From NCBI GenBank assembly GCA_017651385.1, contig JAGCCY010000167.1:1-5893 (forward strand): DNA of 5,893 nucleotides, in the 5' to 3' direction. This document shows, one piece after another, positions 1 through 5,893 of this stretch. The notes under the pieces were generated by a model, which did no database searches, had not been told where the DNA came from, and saw only the letters and a list, made by a program, of their open reading frames with translations. Position numbers and translations under genes: made by a program. The DNA comes from Lachnospiraceae bacterium (lineage in GTDB: Bacteria; Bacillota; Clostridia; Lachnospirales; Lachnospiraceae). Positions within the stretch are counted from its first letter, which is position 1, and every line of letters starts with the position of its first letter.

Positions 1-1273
1 CGACAGTTATCTTGATCTTAAAGAGAGCATCTTCACTAAACTCATGAACATTCCGGGCGGTGAAGGTGTCGTTAAGACGATCCGTAAGACCAAGAGTACA
101 TTAAAGAGCATGGTCATTCCGGGTATGTTCTTTGAAGATATGGGTATCACATATTTAGGCCCCGTTGACGGGCACAATATAAAAGCAATCAGGGAAGTAC
201 TGGCCGACGCAAAGAGAAAGAAAGGCCCGGTGCTCGTGCACGTGATCACCGAGAAGGGCAAAGGCTACGGACCTGCGGAGAGACATCCCGCAAGATTCCA
301 CGGCACGGATCCGTTCGTGATCGAAACGGGTATCCCGAGCAATCCCCATAATAAGGCAAGCTACACCAATGTTTTTTCGACCGTTATGATAAAGCTCGGT
401 GAAAGAAACAGGAATGTATGCGCAATCACGGCCGCTATGGCCGACGGAACGGGTCTTAAGAGGTTTAGGAACGCATATCCCGAAAGATTCTTTGACGTAG
501 GCATAGCCGAAGAGCATGCGGTAACATTTGCTGCAGGACTCGCTGCGGGCGGGTTAAGACCTATCGTATGTATATATTCGTCATTTTTGCAAAGGGCTTA
601 CGATCAGATAGTCCATGATGTATGCATACAGAACCTTCCGGTAGTATTTGCCATAGACAGAGCGGGTATCGTGGGAAGCGACGGAGAGACGCATCAGGGC
701 ATATTCGATCTTTCTTTCCTTTCATCCATTCCCAATATGACCGTTATGGCTCCCAAGAATAAATGGGAACTTTCGGATATGATGAAGTTCGCGGTTACCT
801 TTGACGGTCCGATCGCCGTAAGATATCCGAAGGGCGTGGCCTACGAAGGGCTTGAAGAGTTCAGGGCACCCATAGAATATGCGGGTTCCGAAACGATCTT
901 TTCAGAGTCGGAGATCGCTTTGGTAGCGGTCGGAAGCATGGTTAAGACCGCAGAAGCCGTAAGGGATACGTTAAAGAACGAAGGCCATGATGTAACGCTT
1001 GTAAATGCAAGATTTGTAAAGCCGATCGACGAAGACATGCTCTATAACCTTACGGAGACCCACAGGATGATAGTAACGCTTGAAGAAAACGTATCATCCG
1101 GCGGATTCGGCGAGAGGGTAAGAGAATATCTTTCAAGGGTAGGTTATAAGGGTGATATCATTACCGTGGCCATTCCCGATGAATTTGTGGAACACGGAAA
1201 TGTCGACATACTTAAAAAAGCTGTCGGGATCGATGAGGAATCGGTTCTTTTAAAGATCAGGGAGAAACTTTAA
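1..1273 (+). CDS. dxs: 1-deoxy-D-xylulose-5-phosphate synthase (5'-truncated by window edge)
   Basis: DXS is a cytosolic thiamine-diphosphate enzyme that condenses pyruvate and glyceraldehyde 3-phosphate to DXP, which feeds isoprenoid (MEP), thiamine and pyridoxal synthesis. The reading frame is open from base 2 with no stop before TAA at 1271-1273, giving about 423 visible residues. Aligning the catalytic glutamate to E. coli E370 suggests about 200 N-terminal residues lie outside the window, including the GDG-type ThDP/Mg site, so full length would be near the usual 620. Visible landmarks are the YLGPVDGHN motif (about nt 149-178); the pyrimidine-domain AEEHA motif with the catalytic Glu at nt 509-511; DRAGIVGSDGETHQG (nt 656-700), whose Arg, Asp and His match E. 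coli R420, D427 and H431; and the C-terminal transketolase-domain motif LEENVSSGGFGERV near nt 1080-1120. ATG at 44 is an internal Met, not the start. The stop overlaps the tlyA start by one base. Nothing looks degraded. Confidence 0.97.
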   Translation, partial: DSYLDLKESIFTKLMNIPGGEGVVKTIRKTKSTLKSMVIPGMFFEDMGITYLGPVDGHNIKAIREVLADAKRKKGPVLVHVITEKGKGYGPAERHPARFHGTDPFVIETGIPSNPHNKASYTNVFSTVMIKLGERNRNVCAITAAMADGTGLKRFRNAYPERFFDVGIAEEHAVTFAAGLAAGGLRPIVCIYSSFLQRAYDQIVHDVCIQNLPVVFAIDRAGIVGSDGETHQGIFDLSFLSSIPNMTVMAPKNKWELSDMMKFAVTFDGPIAVRYPKGVAYEGLEEFRAPIEYAGSETIFSESEIALVAVGSMVKTAEAVRDTLKNEGHDVTLVNARFVKPIDEDMLYNLTETHRMIVTLEENVSSGGFGERVREYLSRVGYKGDIITVAIPDEFVEHGNVDILKKAVGIDEESVLLKIREKL

Positions 1274-2076
1274 TGAAAGAACGCCTGGATGTTCTTTTGG
1301 TCGAGAGAGGACTTTGCGCATCGCGTGAAAAGGCCAAAGCGGTCATCATGAGCGGTGATGTCTTTGTGAACGGACAGCGGGAAGACAAAGCGGGATCCGT
1401 TTTTGACCCCGAAAAATCAAATATTGAAGTTCGCGGCGAGAAATTAAAATACGTAAGCCGCGGCGGGCTAAAGCTTGAAAAGGCGCTTAAAGTATTTCCG
1501 ATAGACTTAAACGGAAAGATCTGCATGGATATCGGAGCATCCACGGGAGGATTTACGGACTGTATGCTGCAAAACGGTGCCGTGAAGGTATTTTCCATAG
1601 ATGTGGGCCACGGCCAGCTTGCATGGTCGCTTCGTAACGATGAAAGGGTCGTATGCATGGAAAAGACCAATTTCCGTTACACAAAGCCCGAAGATATCGG
1701 AGTTGAACCTGATTTTGCAAGCGTGGATGTTTCTTTTATAAGCCTTACAAAGATACTCGAGCCCGCGGTTAACATAATTCGTGATAAAGCTCAGATGGTA
1801 TGCCTTATAAAGCCTCAGTTTGAAGCAGGCAGGGAAGAGGTAGGCAAAAAGGGCGTCGTAAGGGACAAGAAGGTTCATATAGCGGTGATAACCCGCATAG
1901 TTGACTATGTCAAGACTATAGGATTTAGGGTACTCGGACTTGACTATTCACCGGTCAAAGGACCCGAAGGAAATATTGAATATCTTTTATATATCGAAAA
2001 ATCGGCCGACGGGGATTCAATATCGGTTGACATAACAAAAACCGTTGAAGATGCACACGGAGAATTGGACAAATAA
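1273..2076 (+). CDS. tlyA: TlyA-family 16S/23S rRNA 2'-O-methyltransferase (S4 + FtsJ-like domains)
   Basis: Predicted SAM-dependent RNA methyltransferase of the TlyA/hemolysin A family, 267 aa, the usual length. Characterised members 2'-O-methylate 16S C1409 and/or 23S C1920 (E. coli numbering), which affects capreomycin sensitivity; the old 'hemolysin' label is not supported by this activity. Residues 1-60 form an S4 RNA-binding domain (RLDVLLVERGL, then the basic REKAKAVI helix and GDVFVNG). The Rossmann methyltransferase part follows, with SAM-binding motif DIGASTGGFTD at 86-96. A K67-D152-K180-E236 set is visible; each residue is offset by exactly two from the M. tuberculosis K69-D154-K182-E238 catalytic tetrad, so the enzyme looks intact. 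LIKPQFEAG (178-186) is also family-typical. The start ATG at 1273 overlaps the dxs stop (TAATG) and has an AGGGAG Shine-Dalgarno at 1259-1264, 8 bases upstream, inside dxs; coupled translation is likely. Which rRNA site or sites it modifies cannot be read from the sequence. Confidence 0.95.
   Translation: MKERLDVLLVERGLCASREKAKAVIMSGDVFVNGQREDKAGSVFDPEKSNIEVRGEKLKYVSRGGLKLEKALKVFPIDLNGKICMDIGASTGGFTDCMLQNGAVKVFSIDVGHGQLAWSLRNDERVVCMEKTNFRYTKPEDIGVEPDFASVDVSFISLTKILEPAVNIIRDKAQMVCLIKPQFEAGREEVGKKGVVRDKKVHIAVITRIVDYVKTIGFRVLGLDYSPVKGPEGNIEYLLYIEKSADGDSISVDITKTVEDAHGELDK
2059..2062 (+). promoter_or_regulatory. Weak candidate ribosome binding site for nadK
   Basis: A GGAG tetramer inside the tlyA 3' end lies 15 bases before the preferred nadK ATG at 2078, which is longer than ideal. 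A nearer but poorer GGAC lies at 2067-2070. The weak site and the 1-base gap from the tlyA stop suggest nadK is translated mainly by coupling or re-initiation after tlyA. Confidence 0.35.
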
Positions 2077-2077
2077 A

Positions 2078-2932
2078 ATGGAACGTTTTCTGATCCGTAC
2101 AAATGAATCAAAGGATGAAAAACTTGAGCTGACAGAAAAGATACGGGAATTTCTTATAAGCAGGGGGAAGACCGTAGCCTTTGAACTGATCGACGAAAAG
2201 CGTATCCGCGAAGAAGAGAAGGCTGTAAGGTTTAAGGACGGTGAAGAGCCCGATCTTGTCATAGTGCTCGGAGGCGACGGCACGATGCTTCGTGCGGCAA
2301 GAGACTTTATGTTTGAAAAGATACCGCTCATCGGAGTCAATCTTGGGTCGCTCGGTTATCTTACGGAAATCGAAAAGGATAATGTGATACCGGCTCTTGA
2401 AAAGATATTGAACGGTGATTACAGGATCGAAGAGCGTATGATGCTTGAAGGGACCTTTGTAAAGGACGGTGTCGAGACCGCTCACGTAAGGGCACTTAAC
2501 GATATAAACGTCTTAAAGGATAATCCTTTCAGGGCGATCGGACTTAAGATCTATGTCAACAACAAATATCTTTGGGACTTCAGCGGTGACGGTATCATCA
2601 TATCATCACCGACGGGATCGACCGGTTATAACCTTTCCGCCGGCGGACCGATAGTGGAGCCGGGTGCGGACATGATCGTACTTACGCCCGTAAGCCCGCA
2701 TACTCTTATGACCAGGAGCATCATTCTTTCACCCAATGATGTTATAAGGATAGAGCTTAAGGGTCCTGTAGGCGGGATGCCCCAGAAAGCAGCGGCATCG
2801 GCTGATTCCGCGAACAGATTTGAATTAAGCTCGGGAGACAGTTTTGTGGTCAAAAGAAGCACCAAGCGCACCAAGTTTGTGAGCGTTGAAAGCTTAAGCT
2901 TCCTTGAGAAACTGTCAAGGAAACTTACGTAG
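2078..2932 (+). CDS. nadK: NAD kinase (ATP/polyphosphate-dependent NAD+ 2'-kinase)
   Basis: Phosphorylates NAD+ to NADP+, the only known de novo source of NADP(H), in the cytosol. The protein is 284 aa from this start, typical for bacterial NadK (about 260-300). Key motifs are intact: GGDGT at 65-69 with its catalytic/nucleotide-binding Asp; VNLGSLGYLTE at 88-97; LNDINV at 140-145 (Asp where many family members have Glu in the NE motif, a conservative change); GDGIIISSPTGSTGY at 170-184 followed by LSAGGPI at 186-192; and TPVSPHTL at 203-210. The frame stays open further upstream, so TTG 2045 and ATG 2051 are alternatives that would overlap tlyA. I prefer ATG 2078 because MERFLIRTNESKD matches the usual NadK N-terminus (short beta strand then N-x-x-K-D) and begins 1 base after the tlyA stop. 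The stop is TAG at 2930-2932. Confidence 0.95.
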   Translation: MERFLIRTNESKDEKLELTEKIREFLISRGKTVAFELIDEKRIREEEKAVRFKDGEEPDLVIVLGGDGTMLRAARDFMFEKIPLIGVNLGSLGYLTEIEKDNVIPALEKILNGDYRIEERMMLEGTFVKDGVETAHVRALNDINVLKDNPFRAIGLKIYVNNKYLWDFSGDGIIISSPTGSTGYNLSAGGPIVEPGADMIVLTPVSPHTLMTRSIILSPNDVIRIELKGPVGGMPQKAAASADSANRFELSSGDSFVVKRSTKRTKFVSVESLSFLEKLSRKLT

Positions 2933-2945
2933 GCGTTAAAGGTTT

Positions 2946-2965
2946 GCCGCAGGATTTTTTGCGGC
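2946..2965 (+). other. Small RNA hairpin in the nadK-argR gap
   Basis: GCCGCA (2946-2951) and TGCGGC (2960-2965) form a perfect 6-bp stem around an 8-base T-rich loop, extendable by one wobble pair (T2945/G2966). It lies about 11 bases upstream of the argR Shine-Dalgarno. The T-run is in the loop and no T-tract follows the stem on either strand, so it does not look like an intrinsic terminator. It could be an RNA stability or processing element or chance; function is unknown. Confidence 0.4.
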
Positions 2966-2976
2966 GCACGATAAAC

Positions 2977-2982
2977 AGGGGA
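2977..2982 (+). promoter_or_regulatory. Ribosome binding site of argR
   Basis: AGGGGA lies 5 bases upstream of ATG 2988 and fixes that start. A nearer out-of-frame ATG at 2983 meets a TGA after one further codon and cannot encode a protein. Confidence 0.75.
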
Positions 2983-2987
2983 ATGAT

Positions 2988-3440
2988 ATGAAGAATCAAA
3001 GACATGACGCTATTCTTAAACTTATATCGCAGTACGATATAGATACGCAGGAAGAGCTTGTGACAAGGCTCTGCGAAGCGGGGTTTAACGTAACGCAGGC
3101 CACAGTTTCAAGAGATATCCGGACGCTTCATCTGTACAAGGCTACAGGATCCGACGGAAAGCTTAAATATATCGTAGACAACCGTCAGGATCACACGCTC
3201 GATTCAAAATACAAAAGAGTGTTAAAGGACGGCTTTGTGTCGATAGATATGGCTCAGAACATTCTTGTGATCAAGACTGTTTCGGGTATGGCAATGGCGG
3301 TCGCAGCTGCGGTCGACTCGATGAAGTTCAGCGAGATAGTGGGGACTATCGCGGGTGACGACACCATCATGATGGCAGTAAGGACTGTTGAAGATACCCG
3401 TATATGCATGGCCAAGATAAAAGAACTTATCAATTCATAG
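2988..3440 (+). CDS. argR: Arginine repressor (ArgR/AhrC family)
   Basis: Arginine-sensing hexameric transcription factor that represses arginine biosynthesis and, in Bacillus-type AhrC, activates catabolism by binding ARG boxes. The protein has 150 aa, the standard length. Residues 1-70 form a winged helix-turn-helix domain: QRHDAILKLI, then QEELVTRL, then the recognition helix QATVSRDI at 37-44, with the near-invariant SRDI. Residues 80-150 form the C-terminal oligomerisation and arginine-binding domain, with GTIAGDDTI at 119-127 carrying the DD pair that contacts L-arginine, so effector binding should be intact. It is the only gene here preceded by a gap of more than 50 bases (55 bases from nadK). 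I saw no ARG-box-like sequence in that gap and no arg gene in the window, so its targets lie elsewhere. It sits next to recN as in Bacillus and most Clostridia; this is conserved synteny rather than evidence of a functional link. Confidence 0.96.
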   Translation: MKNQRHDAILKLISQYDIDTQEELVTRLCEAGFNVTQATVSRDIRTLHLYKATGSDGKLKYIVDNRQDHTLDSKYKRVLKDGFVSIDMAQNILVIKTVSGMAMAVAAAVDSMKFSEIVGTIAGDDTIMMAVRTVEDTRICMAKIKELINS

Positions 3441-3483
3441 TTTGCTTTCAGATCTATTTCCGGGGAGAGCTTAAAGAGGATAT

Positions 3484-5154
3484 ATGTTAGAAAGTTTAAA
3501 GGTCAAAAATCTTGCCCTTATCGAGAACTGTGAAACAGAATTTACAGAGGGGTTAAATATTCTTACCGGAGAGACCGGCGCAGGAAAGTCTATTCTTCTT
3601 GGGTCTGTTAATCTTGCGCTCGGAGCGCGCGCCGAGGGCGACATTATAAGAAGCGGAGCCGATGAGGCAAGCGTAGAGCTTGTGTTCTCAAATTCGGAAC
3701 GCATCAGTAGTATTCTTAAAAGCATGGACATCTCATCGGATGAGGATGTCGTGATAATCCAAAGAAAGATCACACCGTCAAAAAGCATATTCAAGATAAA
3801 CGGCGAGACCGTATTGTCAAAGCAGGTCAAAGAACTCGCGGGCGAGCTTATCGACATCCACGGACAGCATGAACATCAGTCGCTTTTAAATACCGTAAGG
3901 CAGCGCGACATGATCGATGCATACGGAGGAGAGAAGACAGCGAAATGCCTTTCCGAGGTTTCTTTTGCCGCGGAGAATTATGTAAACCTGTTAAAAGAAC
4001 AAGAGGAAGCTCTTTCTAAGGCCGACGGCCGTGAAAGAGAGATAAGCCTGCTTGAATACGAGATAAAAGAGATAGAAGAAGCGAAGCTTGTACCGGGAGA
4101 GGACGAGGAGCTTGAAGAAGCCTATAAGAGGATGCAGTCGTCCGAAAAGCTTACGGAAAGCGCAAATGAGGCGATGAACCTTATAAGCGGCGACGTCGGA
4201 CAGGATGCGGGAGCTCTTATCTCAAGAGCCATAAATGCGTTAAACCGTGTATCGTCGATCGATCCCAAGGCATCCGAGCTTGAGGATAAGCTTAAAGAAG
4301 CGGAAGATATACTCGGAGATTTCTCTTTGGAGCTTTCGAAGTACATCGATAAGCTTGAATACGATCCCGATGAGTTTGACAAGACCGAGAAAAGGCTGGA
4401 TCTTTTAAATACCTTAAAGTCTCGTTTCGGGCGTACCATAGATGATGTCATCAAGTACTGTGAAGACAAGACGGCAGAGCTTGAAAGATTAAAAAATCTT
4501 GACGAATATTTATGTAAACTTAGCGAAAAGCTTGAGGACGCAAAGAAGGAATATATCGCAGCCGCCACAAGACTCACAGAGGCCAGAAAAGAGGCTTCCG
4601 AAGACTTTTCTGTTAAGCTTACCGAAACTTTAAAAGAATTAAACTTTTTGGATGTTAAGTTTTATGTAAACATAGACAGCGATTACTCAAATGTTACAAA
4701 GCAGGGATCGGATTCTCTTGAATTCATGATCTCCACAAATCCCGGCGAACCCGTTAAGCCCGTTAAAAACGTTGCGAGCGGCGGTGAGCTTTCAAGGATC
4801 ATACTCGGCATAAAGACCATCCTTGCCGACAAGGACGATATAGATTCGCTTATCTTTGACGAGATCGATGCGGGCATAAGCGGCATAACTGCGCGCGATG
4901 TCGGAAAGAAGCTTAAAGTTCTTTCAAAGCGTCATCAGGTAATATCGATCACGCATCTTGCACAGATAGCAGCAATGGCGGATTCGCATTTTGTCATTGA
5001 AAAGGGTGTTTCGGACGGTAAGACCAAGACCACGATAACCGCCATCGACGAAGCTTTAAGGGTTAAAGAACTTGCGAGACTTTTAGGCGGCGACGAAAAC
5101 AGCGAAGCTGCGCTTAACAATGCGCGTGAGCTTTTGAAAAATACAAGTGTTTAA
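3484..5154 (+). CDS. recN: DNA repair protein RecN (SMC-like ATPase)
   Basis: RecN is an SMC-related ATPase that acts early at DNA double-strand breaks, holding DNA ends or sister chromatids together for RecA-dependent recombination; it is nucleoid-associated. The protein is 556 aa, typical for the family. The N-terminal ATPase half has Walker A GETGAGKS at 29-36 and the conserved IDIHGQHEHQ Q-loop region at 123-132. A central charged region, about 155-380, rich in E, K and L (for example EYEIKEIEEAKL), is the predicted short antiparallel coiled coil. The C-terminal half has the ABC signature ASGGELSR at 431-438, Walker B SLIFDEID at 455-462 and ITHLAQIAAMAD at 489-500. The ending, ELARLLGG followed by an ALxxARELL helix, is also family-typical. 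ATG 3484 is supported by AGAGG at 3475-3479 (4-base spacing) and by a standard LESLKVKNLALIE beginning. The gap from argR is 43 bases; no LexA-type GAAC-N4-GTTC box was seen there, so SOS control, if any, would act on a distant promoter. Confidence 0.97.
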   Translation: MLESLKVKNLALIENCETEFTEGLNILTGETGAGKSILLGSVNLALGARAEGDIIRSGADEASVELVFSNSERISSILKSMDISSDEDVVIIQRKITPSKSIFKINGETVLSKQVKELAGELIDIHGQHEHQSLLNTVRQRDMIDAYGGEKTAKCLSEVSFAAENYVNLLKEQEEALSKADGREREISLLEYEIKEIEEAKLVPGEDEELEEAYKRMQSSEKLTESANEAMNLISGDVGQDAGALISRAINALNRVSSIDPKASELEDKLKEAEDILGDFSLELSKYIDKLEYDPDEFDKTEKRLDLLNTLKSRFGRTIDDVIKYCEDKTAELERLKNLDEYLCKLSEKLEDAKKEYIAAATRLTEARKEASEDFSVKLTETLKELNFLDVKFYVNIDSDYSNVTKQGSDSLEFMISTNPGEPVKPVKNVASGGELSRIILGIKTILADKDDIDSLIFDEIDAGISGITARDVGKKLKVLSKRHQVISITHLAQIAAMADSHFVIEKGVSDGKTKTTITAIDEALRVKELARLLGGDENSEAALNNARELLKNTSV

Positions 5155-5158
5155 GGGA
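5153..5158 (+). promoter_or_regulatory. Ribosome binding site of the downstream membrane protein gene
   Basis: AAGGGA overlaps the recN stop codon and sits 5 bases before ATG 5164. This supports that start and an operon link with recN. An in-frame TTG at 5161 is one codon upstream and is less well placed. Confidence 0.7.
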
Positions 5159-5163
5159 TATTG

Positions 5164-5893
5164 ATGAAGAACAGAAAAACTTCCGAGATCATTTATTATA
5201 TAGCGCTTTTTCTGTATATGGCTTTATGCCTGTATCTGTACATAAACCAGCTTAAATACCCGGTGACCGGCCGTTTTGAGGCCGACACTCCCGTGCATGT
5301 GAGCATGGCGGTCGATGACGGATTTTACTACAGTCTTACCGCCTTTGTGTATCTTTTGTTAAGCTTTTTACCGTTTTCCGATCTTCTGATCGCACTGTTT
5401 TTAAGCGTCTGCACATGCTTATCCGTGGTAATGTGCGTAAGGCTTACAAAAGACGTGGCCGAAGCATACGATCTTAAGGTAAAAGAAGGTTATATCTATA
5501 TCTTTTCTTTCTGCGCGAACTTCGTTATGGGCTTTTATGTAAGAGCCTTTAACGTCCAGCATTATATAGGTTATCAGAATGCCAATATGTGGCACAATTC
5601 AACATATATCGTCATGAGGCTTTTTGCGCTCTGGTGCCTTATTCTTTATCTTGATATCTACAAAGACTCAAAGTTAAACATAAAAAAGCTAATACTGTTC
5701 TGTGTGGTGCTCACGCTTTCAACGGCAGTTAAACCAAGCTTCTTTACGGTTTTTGCGCCCGTAATGGCAATAGAGCTTTTATGGGATCTTTTTAAGAAGA
5801 AAAAGCCGTTTAAGGATGTATTTTTCTTTGCGCTTACCGTCGTACCTTCGTTTGCGGTACTTATCCTTCAAAGCCTTGTCCTTTTCGGAGACG
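5164..5893 (+). CDS. Uncharacterised multi-pass membrane protein, 3' end outside the window (GT-C-like?)
   Basis: An open frame of 243 codons starts at ATG 5164 and reaches the window edge without a stop. I do not recognise a named family. Hydrophobic, probably membrane-spanning segments lie near residues 9-29, 55-70, 72-93, 110-128, 145-164, 174-208 (one or two passes) and 218-240. The first non-membrane loop (30-54) carries ADTPVHVSMAVDDG with several acidic residues and a His. A later loop has NANMWHNSTY at 139-148, and STAVKPSFF lies at 186-194. An acidic first loop in a polytopic protein, plus the N-x-W-H-N-x-T-Y and K-P-S motifs, recalls hypothetical membrane proteins of Clostridia thought to be GT-C-type glycosyltransferases or polysaccharide-assembly proteins; this is memory-based inference, not a domain match. 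It begins 9 bases after recN, so it is probably co-transcribed. Codon use (CTT, TTA, ATA, AGG) resembles its neighbours, so there is no clear sign of recent transfer. The gene is probable; its function is open. Confidence 0.85.
   Translation, partial: MKNRKTSEIIYYIALFLYMALCLYLYINQLKYPVTGRFEADTPVHVSMAVDDGFYYSLTAFVYLLLSFLPFSDLLIALFLSVCTCLSVVMCVRLTKDVAEAYDLKVKEGYIYIFSFCANFVMGFYVRAFNVQHYIGYQNANMWHNSTYIVMRLFALWCLILYLDIYKDSKLNIKKLILFCVVLTLSTAVKPSFFTVFAPVMAIELLWDLFKKKKPFKDVFFFALTVVPSFAVLILQSLVLFGD

Noticed and set aside
155..517. Antisense open frame of 120 codons within dxs
   Set aside because: It lies wholly inside a strongly conserved dxs region, its translation resembles no family I know, and I did not see a convincing ribosome binding site. 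It is a codon-bias shadow.
1257..1670. Antisense open frame of 137 codons in tlyA
   Set aside because: It fully overlaps the conserved S4 and SAM-binding coding region; the translation has no recognisable domain.
2946..2965. Intrinsic terminator after nadK
   Set aside because: The T-run is in the hairpin loop and is not downstream of the stem; after the stem the sequence is GCACGATAAAC with no T-tract.
2933..2987. ARG box for ArgR autoregulation
   Set aside because: No TGAAT-type palindromic half-sites occur in the argR upstream gap.
3422..3440. LexA/SOS-like box near the recN start (GAAC half-site)
   Set aside because: Only one GAAC half-site is present, with no GTTC partner at 4-base spacing, and it lies in the argR coding end.
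3471..3857. Antisense open frame of 128 codons across the recN start
   Set aside because: It overlaps the conserved Walker A region of recN and would need convergent transcription against the operon; no supporting signals were seen.
4122..4577. Antisense open frame of 151 codons, very Ser-rich, within recN
   Set aside because: Serine richness is what the reverse of the Glu/Lys/Leu-rich coiled-coil codons (CTT, GAG, GCT) produces. The sense frame is an intact recN.

Overview
The window looks like ordinary chromosomal DNA from a Firmicute of class Clostridia, probably Lachnospiraceae or a close relative. This is inferred from gene order, protein style and a moderate GC content; no rRNA or other direct marker is present. 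All genes are on the + strand and packed with gaps of at most about 55 bases. No promoter or convincing intrinsic terminator was seen, so the window reads as the interior of one long operon.

Layout: 1-1273 is the C-terminal two thirds of dxs (first enzyme of the MEP isoprenoid pathway). 1273-2076 is tlyA (S4-domain rRNA 2'-O-methyltransferase), sharing one base with the dxs stop. 2078-2932 is NAD kinase, starting one base after tlyA. 2946-2965 is a small hairpin in the nadK-argR gap. 2988-3440 is argR (arginine repressor/AhrC type). 3484-5154 is recN (SMC-like DNA repair ATPase). 5164-5893 is the start of a multi-pass membrane protein that runs off the window end and has no stop codon inside it.

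The dxs-tlyA-nadK-argR-recN order is the familiar Firmicute housekeeping cluster (in Bacillus subtilis: ispA-dxs-yqxC-ahrC-recN-spoIVB-spo0A; nadK is inserted in many Clostridia). The genes do not form one pathway. They are co-transcribed housekeeping functions: isoprenoid precursor and DXP supply, ribosome modification, NADP supply, arginine control and double-strand-break repair. The one departure from the classic order is after recN. Instead of the spoIVB sporulation protease there is an uncharacterised polytopic membrane protein that resembles GT-C-type glycosyltransferase or polymer-assembly proteins.

I see no mobile element, CRISPR array, RNA gene or long repeat. I do not see evidence for a novel system. 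The two things most worth a second look are the membrane protein downstream of recN and the nadK-argR hairpin.
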